The position numbers and the translations under genes were made by a program. 64,000 bases of DNA from Pseudovirgaria hyperparasitica. Taxonomy: Eukaryota; Ascomycota; Dothideomycetes; Acrospermales; Acrospermaceae. This document shows positions 34,614 to 47,279 of this stretch, one piece after another. The notes beneath the pieces are model-generated. The model searched no databases. It was not told where the DNA came from and saw only the letters and a list, made by a program, of their open reading frames with translations. Position 1 is the stretch's first letter. Each line of letters opens with the position of its first letter. The stretch covers positions 745,180 through 809,179 of the forward strand of contig NW_022985559.1 in NCBI RefSeq assembly GCF_010093815.1, in the 5' to 3' direction.

Positions 34614-36575
34614 ATGCCCTCCCAACCACAACAACCACCCTCACAACAACCACCCTCACAACAACCACCCTCACAACAACCACCCTCACAACACCACCCC
34701 CCCTCACCCCCAACCCACCCCTCAGTCCTCATCATCGGCGCCGGCCTCGCAGGAATATACATGCTGCACGCCCTCCGCAGCGCCGGCTTCACATGCGCCA
34801 TCCTCGAAGCATGCGCCGGCATCGGCGGCACCTGGTACCAAAACCGCTACCCGGGCGCCCGCGTCGACACCGCCATGCCACTATACCAGTTTTCCATTCC
34901 GGAGGTGTACAAGGTATGTTTTTGTGTCTCTGTACTCATGAACCGCTCTCTTTTGCTCTTTTGTTGGTTTGACTTTGTTTTTCGATGTATGGATGATTGG
35001 ATGATTGGATGGATGGGCAGATAGACGAATAGACGGACAAACGCTCACGCACGCCAGACCTTCAAATGGCGCTCCACACACCCCACCCGCGCCGAGATCA
35101 TGGAGTACATAGACCACCTCGACAAAGTCCTCCACATCACGCCCTACGTACACCTGCGCAAACGCGTCGTAGAGGCATCCTACGACACGCACGCCCGCCT
35201 CTGGACCGTACAGACCCAAACCACCACCAACGACGACGACACAACCACCAAACCCCCAACAACCCCAACCCAAACAACAACCTTCCACGCCCCCTACCTA
35301 ATCAGCGCAACCGGCCTCGTCTCCCACCCCTACACACCCCCCTGGCCGGGCCTCAACACCTTCGCCGGCCCAATCCACCACACAAAAACCTGGCCCCACA
35401 CCGGCATAAACGTGCGCAACTCCCGCGTCGCAATAATCGGCACCGGCGCCTCCGGCGTCCAACTCATCCAAGCCCTCGGCAAAGAAGCCAAATCCCTGAT
35501 CGTCTTCCAACGCACGCCGAACCTCTGCCTGCCCATGCGCGCACGCACCCTTGATGCCGAGGGACCAGAGCAAACAGATGAGGAATTGGCGCGGGTGTTT
35601 GCGCGGCGGCGGGAGACGTTTGCGGGGTATGCGGGTGAGTTTGCGGCGCGGTCGGTGTATGCGGATGGGGAGGGGGCGCGGGAGGAGTTTTTCGGGGGCT
35701 TGTGGGCGCGCGGGGGGTTTGCGTTTTGGGTGGAGAATTATGCGGATGTGTTGTTTGAGAGGGGGGCGAATGGGGTTGCGTATGAGTTTTGGGCGCGGGA
35801 GACACGGGGCCGGGTGGCGGATGAGAGGAAGAGGGGGGTTCTTGTGCCGCGGGAGGCGCCGCATTGGTTTGGGACGCGGAGGCCGTGTTTGGAGACGGAT
35901 TATTATGAGGTGCTTGGGCGGGAGAGTGTTGAGGTTGTGGATTTGCGGGGGAATGGGATTGAGAGGGTTGTGCGGGAGGGGATTGTGACGGCGGATGGGG
36001 TGGTGAGGGGGGTGGATGTTATTTGTCTTGCTACTGGGTTTGATGCGTTGACGGGGGGGTTGACGGGGATGGGGTTGAGGGGGAGGGATGGGGTTGGGTT
36101 GGGGGAGAGGTGGCGGGAGGGGGTGCGGACGAATTTGGGGATGACGGTGTCTGGGTATCCGAATATGTTTTATTTGTTTGCGGTTCATGGGCCGAGTGCG
36201 TCGAATGGGCCGTCGTGTATTGAGCTTCAGGGGGATTGGATTGTGGCGGCGATGGTGAAGATGCGGGAGGAAGGGGTCGAGTCGATTGAGGCTACGGCGG
36301 AGGCGGAGGCGGCTTGGACGAAGCAGATTCATGATATACTGCGGGGGACGCTGGTACAGGAGACAAACTCGTGGTATAACGGGGCGAATGTGCCGGGGAA
36401 GACGGTGGAGCCGTTGATATTCTTTGGGGGATTTCCGGAGTATCGGAGACAGATCTACGAGGTCTTGGATAATGACTTTCGGGGGTTTGTGAAGGTTATG
36501 AAAGAGCAGGTTGTGGGGGAGGAATCGACGGAACGTGGTGCGGCGTCCTGTGCAGATAGGCCTATTCATGTGTAG
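34614..36575 (+). CDS. Baeyer-Villiger monooxygenase (type I flavin monooxygenase)
   Basis: Two exons, 34,614-34,913 and 35,058-36,575, with a 144-base intron in phase, give 605 residues. It should use FAD and NADPH to insert oxygen next to a carbonyl. The N-terminus (residues about 4-35) is a Pro/Ser/Gln repeat with no folded character. The FAD Rossmann motif is VLIIGAGLAGIYML, followed by GIGGTWYQNRYPGARVD. The Baeyer-Villiger fingerprint is present: FAGPIHHTKTWP matches FxGxxxHxxxWP. The second dinucleotide motif is AIIGTGASGVQL and the late ATGFDA motif is present. It diverges from the P450 of the IPT/LOG group. Whether it acts on an N6-side chain carbonyl or belongs to an unrelated pathway cannot be told. 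Third codon positions change from C-rich to very G-rich near 35,580. Confidence 0.9.
34631..34699 (+). repeat. 15-base in-frame tandem repeat in the monooxygenase N-terminus
   Basis: About four copies of CCCTCACAACAACCA encode repeated PPSQQ units before the FAD domain. Copy number probably varies between strains. Confidence 0.8.
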
Positions 36576-36928
36576 GGCGTATATGGATGTATTGCTCGTG
36601 TCTGTAGCCCGCAGAGCGCTTGTTATATTGAATCTCGGATACCATTAGCATGGATCGGATTCTCTTGTCGGCCATGTACTCACATTCCACTTACCTAGGT
36701 AGTCCTGAATCTGACTCTCATCGTCCACGGACATCAGTAAGAGACACCGCAAGCATCTCCTGTGATAAAACTTCTCGATTGATGATGCCTCTGATGAATG
36801 CTGCCCGCAAGAGCCGCGTATATTTAGACTCCGCCACCTGTAGAAGACACACCAGACAATGCATCTCACCATGCCCACCCACCCGATATTATGATACACC
36901 CCAACCCCATACCCCAAAGCCAACACTC
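36576..36928. other. intergenic between convergent genes
   Basis: This is 3' flanking sequence of the monooxygenase and the DUF3431 gene. Nothing else was seen. Confidence 0.4.
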
Positions 36929-38214
36929 TCAAAACCCATCTCCTTCCTTCCACTCTCTCCCCAGCTCCTCCGCCCTCGTCTTCGGGTCATTGCCCCTCTT
37001 GACCGCATTATCCCTCAGCCCGTCCAAGATCTTGTTATATTTCTGAATCTCCTTCTCGAACTCGGCATCCTTGCCAGGCTCCGGCTTCTCCAGCTTCTTG
37101 AGCTCCTCCGTCTTGCCCTCTTTCTCGGCCTTCTCGATGGCCTCCTTTTTGTTCCGCCAGTCGCGCAGCTTGCCCTCCCAGCCACGCTTCTTCCCATTAA
37201 TCTCCTGATATTCGTTGTATTGATCGCGGCCGCCGAAGCAGAAGCCGTAGCCGTCGCAGTAGCTATGAAGTGTTAGCATTGACCATCAAATGATGCTCTA
37301 GTAGTTGGTGCTTACCAGACATGCTCCTCGGGGCAATGAAACGTCTCCCCAGTCCAGATAAAGTGCCACACGTACTCCCACACGCGCCCACTGATCCCAT
37401 CCTCCAGCCGCGTCCGCAACAGCCAGTCGCGGTAGTAGACATACCGCGACAGTGGAAGCGCCCGGATTCGGTCCGCGCTCAGGGCAAATTGCGCACAGCA
37501 CATGCCGGCCAACACCTGCGGAATGGGATCCAGCGGGAAAAGCTCACTCCACGCTTTTGCTAGCTCGCGCTGTTCGGGACGGTGCTCGTCGTCGTCGGTC
37601 GCGCCGGGCTTCATCCAGTCCGGGCAACCGGGGTGCCAGTGGCAGCGCAGGTTCATGAAGCCCTCGCGGATCACGCGGTTCGGGTTGAGACGCTTGACAA
37701 TCTCGGACGAATCGAGACCCATGATCTCGTTGTTGTGCCAGGTCCAGCGATGCCAGTGCATAAAGAGCGTGACGTCGGGCAGGTCGTGGTAGTTGTCGAT
37801 GATCCATGACAAGTAAATCATGACTTCGTGGCCTTTGTTCTTCGGCGGGTGGTACTTCGCGCTCGGGTCGTTGGCAACGTATTTTGCAATCGGTTGGTTA
37901 GGAATCAGTTCCTGCACCCAGTTTGTGTCCTCCTCCTTTGTCGTGGCCATTACCAGCAACGTGCTGAAATTGTATCCCATAGGCCTACTCTCGCCAGGAC
38001 GGAAGTCCATTTTCGGATTCCAATTCTTGAGGTCTTCAGTCGGGTCATGTTGCTGTCCGCGGTCTGGATCCAGCACCTCGTCGAACTTGTCGCCTAGACC
38101 AATGTGTTGCGGTATCCTCCGCCATGTCGCTTCGATCGATGTACTGTGGTAGTAGAAGAGGAAGATAATGACTGCCGCAATCGCCGTGATGGGTATGAAA
38201 CGTCGCTGAATCAT
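36929..38214 (-). CDS. DUF3431-family type II membrane protein
   Basis: Two exons, 38,214-37,316 and 37,262-36,929, with a 53-base intron in phase, give 410 residues. A single membrane segment at about residues 7-22 (IPITAIAAVIIFLFYY) behind a short basic end predicts a type II protein of the secretory pathway. The lumenal domain has the DUF3431 hallmarks: NKGHEVMIYLSWIIDNY, LPDVTLFMHWHRWTWHN and a Cys-rich LRCHWHPGCPDW. Splicing completes a second Cys cluster, HVCYCDGYGFCFGG. The last 100 residues are a charged Lys/Glu helix. The fold family has been compared with glycosyltransferases, but activity is unproven. It converges on the monooxygenase and is not clearly part of the IPT/LOG group. 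Confidence 0.85.
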
Positions 38215-39945
38215 CGCGCTGGATGTATGGAGACCGATGCTGTGTTCCCAGTCGGTAAGGATTGTTCGACGATGGCGTGTATATCTCTACAAACGTGGGC
38301 ACACCAGCACCTCGATGGCAAAGAGATGAATATGTGCGAATGGCCGCCGCAACATTAAGGAACGGGTATCGAAGTAAGTAAAGACTCCTGAATCCAAGGC
38401 GGGCTGGGCAAGATTGATTCTAGAGGTTCCTTGAATGGGCGCCACATTGGGGCTGAGATTCCGCCCCCCGCCGCCCAAAGGCTAGGCTACGTACTATTTT
38501 AAAAGCGCCAACATCAGAATACATAATTAGCGCGAGAGTGGAAAGGGAGTTCAAGTCATGTTAAGCAGTGTTTGTTGTCTACGGAAGCTATTTGCCATTA
38601 CACTGCACGACTCTGCGGGAAATCCATGTGTACAGTTCGAGAGTCAATGCACCTTGCAAGGAACCCCCTTGACCTACAACGCCATGACATCATGAGTGTG
38701 TGACATCCTGACAGTAGTATTAAGACCATCGTCTACTAGAGGGAGACGACAGGCCATCAACAACGATGCCACACGCTCTAGACTAGGAGCAGTGTGCGTC
38801 TTTGTTCTCGTGTCTCTCGAGTTTACAGCTCGAGGTGCTGCACAGTATGACATCTCGTCAAAAGGCAACAGTCAGGCTTTGCAGATATAGTTGCAATGCT
38901 TACAGGCATCTTGCGCAATACACGCCAAGAAGGACCCTGTCTATACGCTTCGACAAAATAGAGCATGTCGAAACGTGCCATGGTTTCAGCTTACCTAGGC
39001 GAGAACCAGGCAAACCTGTCTTGGTCTTATTATGTCGAGTCGCGGTGCAGTCGCATACAAGGTCACAGAGGAGGGGCCAGGAAAGGACCTACATGGTGAG
39101 TTTTCAATGTTGTAGTGGCGCATGTCAGGTCGAAGAGCAGAGCTAGAGTGAGAGGCGATATGCGGATTGACGGGTAAAGGCCAATTATATAGAAGCGCCT
39201 GTCATCTGTGTAGATATATCAAGTTGATGGATTTAGCTCGTCTTCATGGCGTCATTCGTGCATGCTAGAGAGAGATTAAAAGGAGACTCGAGGGCGGTCA
39301 GGTGAAGCTGAGTCCCTAGTGAGTGTTTTGGATGAAGCTGCTGATATCGTCAAGGTCACGGGGGAAAAAGGGTCGAAGTCGCAGTTGAATGGTGAAGCGC
39401 ATGGCGAGTTATGTTTGTTTCGAGGCCTCGAAATGGATTCGTTGCCTTACCATCATCGTTTTGTTGTAAATCTAGGAGAAGTCGCTGCAAGCGCTGAGAG
39501 TGCTGTTCACAAGCCGTTCTTCCGAATCCGTTTTCAAAGAGTATGGTAGTACAAATTGCGATGTCGACTCGTCAAGAGACGCAGACAGGCGCCCCGGAAG
39601 CTGCTGAGACACCGCGCCGTGCTGTTGCGGAGGCGAAAAGTCGCAGATCGAATTGCCCAAGGAAATCCACATATTATGCCGTACCGTTCGAACCACGGTG
39701 TATGAAATGACAGATGGGAAGTTGTGTGATGATTATCGCTTTGCCATCCCGCCGACGCCGATGAAACCGAAAGATGATACTTTTTCCGAGCCACAAATAT
39801 GATGACTTGCCGCTACAAGGTTAACATGCTCACCAACGGTCGGCCGAGTAATACACACAAGGTCGAGCTTATAACGTGGCATGTCGAGCAACTTTCCGAC
39901 TTTAAGCGCGAGTAGTCGGACCTGGTCTTGTTAGCGGAAAAGGCA
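38215..39945. other. intergenic, no supported gene
   Basis: Frames up to 114 codons lack domains and splice partners. The left end is the promoter of the DUF3431 gene. The right end is the 3' flank of the RRM gene. Confidence 0.4.
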
Positions 39946-41060
39946 TCATCTACGAGAATAGCGGTCGTCACCACGATCTTCGTAAGATCGGCCGCCGCCA
40001 CGAGTATCATCTGCTGGAGCGCCTCCGCCGTAAGCACCACCAGCTGGAGGAGCCCGGTCTTCGCGATCGTAGTAGCCACTTCCACCACCGCCACCGCCGC
40101 CGCCGCCTCCGCCGCGTCGGTCATCTCCACGTCCACCGTAGCGGTCATCGCGAGAAGCATAACGGTCAACACCACCACGATAGCCGTAGTCGTCTCGGTC
40201 ACGTCGACCACCGTAGCCGCGGTCTTCATATCTGTCGCCACCTCCACCGTAGTTGCGGGAGCGACCACCATAGCCGTGATCATCGCGACGGCCATAGCCA
40301 CCACCACGACGGTCCTCATACCTGTCGCCGCCGTAGCGACCGCCACCACCTCGAGGACCACGGAAGTCATCTATGACACTGATCAGTGATGTGAAGACGT
40401 TTCAGCAGTGGAAAATAGACTTACCGCGCTTGGGAGGGCCGAAGTACTTGCCGGGCGTAGGGGTACGAGGGCGAGCACGGCGAGCCTTCTCAATGCTCAA
40501 GGTTCTACCTTGATGGACTTCACCTTGTAGACCTTCCTTGGCAGCATCAGCCTGTTCAGAAGTGACCATCTTGACGAAGCCGAATCCGCGAGAGTCACGA
40601 GTGTGAGGGTCACGCATGATGTTGCACTTCTCAACCTCTCCATACTTCTCAAAGAGACGTGTAACCTCCTCCTCAGTCAAGTCAGGGTGTATACCAGTCA
40701 CGAAAAGGTTGGAGCCAGGGTTGCGAGCACCTTCCTCGTCATCTTGTTGTGCGCCGCGAGGCTCAGCTGGAGGACGGCTGGTCGTAAGAGTTAGATTGAG
40801 GGCTTCAGTGTGAGGTGGAAGGCGTTATACCGATCATTGCCACGATCACGATTACCGGGAGATGCGCTACGAGCTCTTGCGTCTTCGTCGCCACGACGGT
40901 CAGCTCGAGGTGAGCGGCTGCGCTCACGGTCATATCCGCGATTCTCGTCTAAAGATCAGGTCAGCGCACTCATTCGAGCGTGACAGACGTGTTGTGTATC
41001 AAAGTCGAGCAGTAGCATACCTTCGAAACGGCCTTCGGCCTCAAAGTCCATGTCCGCCAT
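39946..41060 (-). CDS. Transformer-2-like SR/RRM RNA-binding protein
   Basis: Four exons, 41,060-41,021, 40,948-40,831, 40,777-40,425 and 40,370-39,946, join in phase to give 311 residues. An acidic start (MADMDFEAEGRFE) is followed by an RS/Arg-rich region. A single RRM follows at about residues 75-150, with RNP2 NLFVTGI and RNP1 RGFGFVKM. Next comes the Tra2-type linker RARPRTPTPGKYFGPPKRG. The C-terminal half is a long Arg/Gly/Tyr/Asp repeat (RYGGDRYEDR-like units), ending YSRR. Order RS-RRM-linker-RGG is that of Tra2 splicing regulators; by family it binds purine-rich RNA in the nucleus and influences splice-site choice. The last intron sits between RRM linker and RGG tail. Confidence 0.88.
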
Positions 41061-41750
41061 TGTTGATGTTTGGTGTGAATAGGGAAGAGGTTTTGCGGCG
41101 CTGCGGCTGGAGGTGATGTTTTGGGAGCTGAGGTAAGCTAAGGGAAAAAGCAGCTAGATTCTGGAGGGTTCAGCTAATGCGACCCAAGAACACGATCTAG
41201 ACGTTGTGTGTATCGTCGAGTGGAATACTTCGCCTTTGATGCGAAGATGGATGGATGTGAGGGAAGAAGCGAGGATGGAAGAGAGACGACGATGAAGAAT
41301 GTAAAAGTCCGACGCAAGGGGCGAACGAGGCGACAGAAAATCGCAGGGCAACACAAACTGCGGCCTGAGGCAGAAAGTGACGCCTAGCCTTTGAGGCTCC
41401 GCTCTGCAGTCCATCCACGATATATTATTATATTGAGTGAGGCGCCTGTGTGAAGCGCGACACGTTTCTCCCTGTAATTACTACTCGCTGGCTGAAACGC
41501 AACACGTCTGAATACTGCCTCTATTGCATATGCTCTTTCGGACAATGCCACCGCATGCATCTAGAGCTATTGGGCATACTCAAGCCGGAGCCAATGCATT
41601 CCCACGACTACTATGCTTTCAACCACCGCTGTGAGAACGACCTGCCGCAGGGCTTATAATTTCACTCCGGCCATGTCTCACGAGATTTAAAAGCTGTACA
41701 TGTCATATATCATAGTTCGTTAATCTACACACAGGGGTATACCGGTCCCA
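41061..41750. other. intergenic, promoter of RRM gene and 3' flank of glycerol kinase
   Basis: Nothing else was recognised. Overlapping minus-strand frames near 41,150-41,420 are probably 5' UTR or chance. Confidence 0.4.
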
Positions 41751-43756
41751 CTACACGAATCCACTCGCCTGCTTCACCGCCTTCTCCCACCTCTCATACA
41801 TCTTCTCACTCTGCTCCTTGTCCATCGCCGGATCAAACGTCGTGCTTCCCTCCGTATTCACCGTCTTCAGATCATCGAAACTCTTCCACACGCCATAAGC
41901 AAAGCCCGCTGCAATTGCGGCACCTAGCGCCGTCGTCTCGCGCATGTTCGGGCGCTCTACAGGGATGCCAATGAGGTCTGCTTGGGTCTATATGTGTCGT
42001 TAGATAAATCGGAGGACGAGAACGAAAAAGTTCAAGGGGGCTAGGAATGGGAAAATATGGGGCTGGGACATACCTGCATGGCGAGATCGGAGTTGCTCAT
42101 ACCGCCATCAACGGCCAGCTGCGTCAACTTCTTGCCCGAGTCTTTCTCCATGGCATCCAGGATGGCTTTTGTCTGAAAGCAAGTGGCCTCCATTGTTGCG
42201 CGAGCGATATGGCCTTTTTGTGTATGTTGCGTGATGCCGACTAATGTTGGGTTAGCTTGCAATCAAGTAGATATTACAGGCAGACATACGGATTGTGCCG
42301 CGCACATCGTCGACCCAGTACGGCGCAAAGAGCCCGCTGAAGGCCGTGACGAACACAACGCCACCATTATCATCTACAGCAGCAGCATGTTCATTGATTT
42401 CCTCTGCACTGTTGATCATGCCGAGGTTGTCGCGCAGGAACTTGATGCCCTGACCTGCCACGGCAATGCTTCCTTCTAGGGCATAAGCTGGGGTTCCATC
42501 GAAATCGTACGCGATTGTGGCAAGGAGTCCATTCTTCGAGATGACGGGCTTGCTGCCGACATTATAGAGCAAGAAACAGCCTGTGCCATATGTGTTCTTG
42601 GCCTGACCAGCCTCGAATCCTTTCTGGCCGACCAGAGCGGCGGACTGATCGCCGAGAACACCGGCGATTGGAACGTCTTTCAGGATGCCGGAGCTGAGCT
42701 TGCCAAATGCCTCCCTGTCAGAAGAGCGCACAATCTTGGGTAGCAAGACCTTTGTTGTGTCGATGTCAAAGAACTTGATGAGCTTATCGTCGTACTTTCT
42801 CGTCTCAATGTTCATAAACATAGTCCGGGACGAATTCGTGACATCGGAAACGTAGACGTCTGCGGCCTTGCCGCCGTTGAGCTTGTACACCAGCCACGCA
42901 TCAACAGTACCAAACGCAAGGTTGCCCGCTTCGTAGCAATCAGCGACTTCCTTGACATTCTTCAACAGCCACAGTAGCTTCGTAGCGGACGGATATGTGG
43001 ATAGTGGGAGACCGCACAGGTCAAGAAGGCCATCTGCGCCCTCACGCTGCTTGAGTTCGCGAACAAGCGCTTGTTGGCGGATATCCGTCCATACGATGGC
43101 GTTGTGCAGAGCTTTGCCAGTGGTCTTGTCCCACACGACTGTCGTTTCGCGCTGATTCGTGATGCCGACGGACTGGATCTGGTTCTTCGAGAAGCCCTTG
43201 CGCTCTAATTCTTGCGTCGCCTTCTCGATGCACACGCGGACAGACGAGATGAGCTCCTCGGGGTCATGTTCGTGCCAGCTGAGATGGCGCGTCAGCAATT
43301 GGTCTTATCGCAATTCAATACCCGACGCAGACTCCACCCGAATCTGTCCACTACCCCACATCCGATAATCCCCGTAGCGAAGAAGTTGAAAGGAACACTG
43401 ACCCTGAATGCGGATAGATTTGTTTGAACTCAACCTGGTGGGAGGCAATTGGTTCTCCTCTTTGGTCGAAGATTAGGAATCTAGAGCTGGTGGTGCCTTG
43501 GTCGATGGCACCCACAAAGACGTCCTTTGCGTTTGATTTCCCTTCGAGCTGGGCGAGTCTCTTCTCGATGGAGTCATTCTTCTTTTGGAGAGAGTCAATG
43601 AGCTCTATTACTTTCTGTAGATACATTAGCAGCTGTAACGCCACGTGTTGCGAATGACGGTACATTATTGATATCTGGGGCTTGCAAGCTCTCAACATTC
43701 TCGATATGAGCAGTCTCTTGCGCCGGCTTCAACGAGGATGGGTCTATGGTCGCCAT
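41751..43756 (-). CDS. GUT1: Glycerol kinase (FGGY family)
   Basis: Five exons, 43,756-43,664, 43,614-43,403, 43,278-42,290, 42,240-42,074 and 41,987-41,751, join in phase to give 565 residues. The enzyme phosphorylates glycerol with ATP to glycerol 3-phosphate. Motifs: [18 protein letters not shown] (ATP-binding start), [66 protein letters not shown] and [13 protein letters not shown]. All the FGGY kinase landmarks are present. Ahead of the kinase core there is an extra 55 residues, including a coiled coil ([23 protein letters not shown]) that bacterial enzymes lack. An upstream in-frame ATG at 43,837 would add 27 residues; I prefer the ATG before ATIDPSS. Its promoter faces the aquaglyceroporin gene across the transposon island. 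Confidence 0.93.
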
Positions 43757-45005
43757 TGCATATGAAAATAGGTACGATGACACAACTCGTGATAAAGACA
43801 ACGGAGAGGTGCGCGAGAGGATGCAATCAGCAAACACGAGCGCCGAGCTTGGGGTTTTGAGTGACAGAGCAAGCTGCTGGCAAGACAGTTAATAGGATGA
43901 TAGTAGAGAGAGACACAGAGAGATAGAGGTATTGGAATGAAATGGATTCATGCAGGTGGCCCACAGGGTTCAAGGGGGATTACCCCACCGTGGGGCATCC
44001 ATCCATCCATATCCATCATTTGCTTTTACCACGATACAATCCACCAATACCCTTCGCCTTCTCGGGCCTTGGGTGTTGGCGCGATGGAACCGACAGAGAA
44101 AGGCAAAGGGATTAGCTGTGTTGTCCACTTAACCAATTGGCCGTCACATGTCCCAGCTGTACCAGGCGTTTGATCCGTAGATGACGTTACAGGTTACAAG
44201 AGGAGATCGATCATCGATGGGATGCACCGCCACCAGACGTGATTACTTTGGCTTGGCCGTAACCACGCCGCAATCAATTCGAGAGACACATATGGCCGTC
44301 TTGTAGCCTTGTGTCGTGTGCGGTAGATGCCATAGCCCAGCATGTCAGGCATATATGATAGGACTGTGTCGTGCGGTTGAAGGCCGACACTGGCCGTGAC
44401 ACCATATGTATATGAGAAGAGCGACAACATCTTGCATCCTGCATCCTGCAGTACCGACGTTTGCATAAAACCTCCGATGCGTCTAATACCGGCCCACACA
44501 GCCAATGTGACTGCTGCAGAGGCGGCTGAGTATTACAGCACTAATGTCGGAGGATAGCAGTGCAGTCCAACTATCCACTTCGAGCATCCATGGCTTTTGT
44601 GGCCACGCGCATGCCATCCAGGACGCTGAAGTTCGGTCGCTTCCATAAGCTGCGGATCGCTCTCGAACATGGCAGCATGCACAAGATGCATGATTGACCC
44701 ATTGTTCTTAGTGGCGAGGTCTTGGTGGTGTCGACACATGGTGGTACCGGTGGGTGCACACTGGGGCATTGGTCTTGGCTTGGCTTGCAAAAGAGATATG
44801 ATATATCACAGCTAGAATGTGGGCACTGACTATCTTACCTGGCGAGGCGTTTGTCGCTTGACTTGAGTCAAGAGTAGCAGAAGAGAGGACAGCGAATACT
44901 CTGTTGCACATATGCCGAATACATATTCATATCATCTCGTGCATGTCGCGGGTATCGATAGCCAGCCAGGGAGCGCGTCAAAGTGGATCTCTCGGCTATG
45001 GATCC
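43757..45005. other. upstream region of glycerol kinase, up to the transposon island
   Basis: This is unique-looking DNA of normal base composition with no supported gene. It ends abruptly at the inverted repeat of the transposon island. Confidence 0.45.
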
Positions 45006-45123
45006 ATCCGTCGTTTTCCTAGAACCTGAGTCGGCTTAGCACTCGCATGTTGCGCTATGTCTCCCCCACCTAAATTTACGTGAGACAGACATATTTTAGC
45101 ATTTTATCATATACTCGTCGCTA
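45006..45123 (+). repeat. left terminal inverted repeat of the DNA transposon
   Basis: It begins ATCCGTCGTTTTCCTAGAAC and ends near TATACTCGTCGCTA. The reverse complement lies at 56,576-56,693. Differences are mainly G/A and C/T. Confidence 0.85.
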
Positions 45124-45309
45124 ACGCGTTACTATTACCGATTATATATATTTAGTAGGTTATTAAGGCTATCTAGTAGTTAGTACACCTATTATATAGT
45201 ATTCTTCTAGTATTTTTAGCTTATAGTTATATATAGTAGGCCTACCTAGTAGGGTGTACGAATCTAGTACCTATTATTAAATTAACTTCCTTCTTAAACA
45301 CGATATACC

Positions 45310-46280
45310 TATAATTACTACCACCTAGAAGTCTTAGGTCTCGAAGGCTATAGTTAATTATATAAGGTATAATCTATCTACGTATAGCTAGCGAAGTAGA
45401 CCTCTATCTATAAAGACGCGTGGTTATAAGACTATACTTAGTAATTATATAATAGAATTACTATTCGAGTACCTACTCTAGGAGGGATAGCTATACCTTA
45501 ATAAGATAGTTAAATAGATATATAAAGAGCTTAAGATAGTAACCTTACTATCTACTATCTTAAAGTAGTTAAAGAAGTAAGGGTGGAATAGGCGGCTATT
45601 AAAGCGTATTTATTCTTAACGCTTAGAGATTATACGTCGCTCCTATCGTAAGGATATAGCTTAGTTACCTACTAATCGCCTTATCTTTATTAATAAGGTT
45701 ATCTTTAATAAGAAAATAGAGTAGAGGAGGCGAGGTAGGGCTCCTCGTAGAGAGACTTCTATATAATCTACTAGTATTAATCGAGGCTAGATATATAGCG
45801 TATATAGCGTAATCTCTATTAATAGATTTATTACCTATAGAATTAAGAAGGGCTACTTTAATAAGGAAGAGTTTATTAATTAGCTAGAGGTATACCTATT
45901 TCCTAGCCTATAAGAAAAGTATCCTAACTAGGTAATAGTTATCGTGATAGATAATCTCTCGCTCTATACCGATAAAGACGTTACTCCTATAGTTACTATA
46001 GCTAGCTATACTCTTCGATATACACCGCCTTATTCGCCTAATTATAACCCTATTAAGTTGGTATAGGCGGTACTAAAGGCGTGGATTTGAAGGTGGTACC
46101 TATACGTACGTAAGTAATTAGTTAACTTCGAGGAGTTCTTATACCGCGCCTTTAAGAATAGCTACTATAATAGATTTACTCTCCGCTACTTTAAGTATAC
46201 TACTAATGGCTAGTATATTAATAAAACGCTACGGGAGTATATTATTAAGGATTTAAAGTAATTCGGGCGTAGAAGAAGAA
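45310..46280 (+). pseudogene. Tc1-like (DDE_3) transposase, heavily mutated
   Basis: The plus strand retains a helix-turn-helix region, a GRAPR-like segment typical of Tc1 catalytic domains, and near 45,955-46,085 the string IDNLSLYTDKDV followed by YTPPYSPNYNPI. These match the second catalytic Asp region and the PPYSPxxNPIE signature of the DDE_3 superfamily. Many in-frame stops of the TAG/TAA type interrupt it, as expected from RIP. It belongs to the outer transposon with the 118-base inverted repeats. Confidence 0.75.
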
Positions 46281-46567
46281 GTGGTTTTATAGAGGAAGTT
46301 AAGGATATTAGTTAACTTTTTATAGTACTATTTACTAACTAACGTTATATCGTCCTTACTTATATAGCTTAATATAGTAATATAGAGGTTACTTAATTAT
46401 ATATATATATATATATATACTAAATATAAAGTTCGCGATATCTCTACTTAAAGCCCTTATATAGTACCGGAGGTAAGCCCGTAGAGTGCCTTCGCTACTT
46501 TCTCCTACTCTACTACCTTTAGACTATTCTTATACTTATAAAGATAGCGATAAGTATTAAGGACTAT

Positions 46568-46805
46568 TGTAAAGAGTAAAGACGTAGGATAGTAGTCTAA
46601 TAGTTCATAGAGAGACATAGAAATGTATTTATAGAGTAATCTTACTCTTATATAAGGTTGATTCCTAACGAGTAGAAATCGGTTTATACGGTCTACTTAT
46701 ATAGTAACCTCGCTTAACTTAGCTAACTTAACCTAGCTCTAGCCACTACGTGGCTATATAGATTAGAATAGTTTATATAGATCTATTATAGTTCCCGTCC
46801 TAATA
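46568..46805 (-). repeat. 3' LTR of the gypsy element
   Basis: This 238-base direct repeat is partner to 54,550-54,787. The minus-strand reading of the element makes it the 3' LTR. Confidence 0.85.
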
Positions 46806-47279
46806 ATATCCTTCTTCTTTTTATACTTCGCTCTAAAGTACTTAAGTATATATAATCCTAAGTCTCTATAATCTATCATATATCTATATATCCGTGACTA
46901 AGTTTCTATAATGTTATAACTATCCTTAATATAGGTAAACTTAAGATTCTAGTTTACTTTTACTAGTTTATATACGCGCTTATTCCTTACTTCGTGGCTA
47001 CTACCTAGGATATATAATTACTACTTTAGTCGAGTATATATTTAGCTTCGCTCGCCTTTAATTTTATTCTCTAGTATATCTACCTCGCTCTTAAGGTAAG
47101 TTATTAATTTATATACTATCTTCTCTAGTTTAGGTTTAGAAGGGTCTATAGTAGTCTATTCTTATTAGAACCGGTCCTATATAACCTATTTACGTTATTA
47201 TAGTTACTAATTTAGCTTTATTAATTACCGTTAAGGGTAGACGAATATTCCTTCCTTAGATCTCTAGCTAATATATATA

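Noticed and set aside
35298-36569. 423-codon open frame antisense to the Baeyer-Villiger gene
   Set aside because: It is a Pro/Arg/His-rich shadow produced by the G-ending codons of the sense gene. It has no domain, and the sense protein is clearly real.
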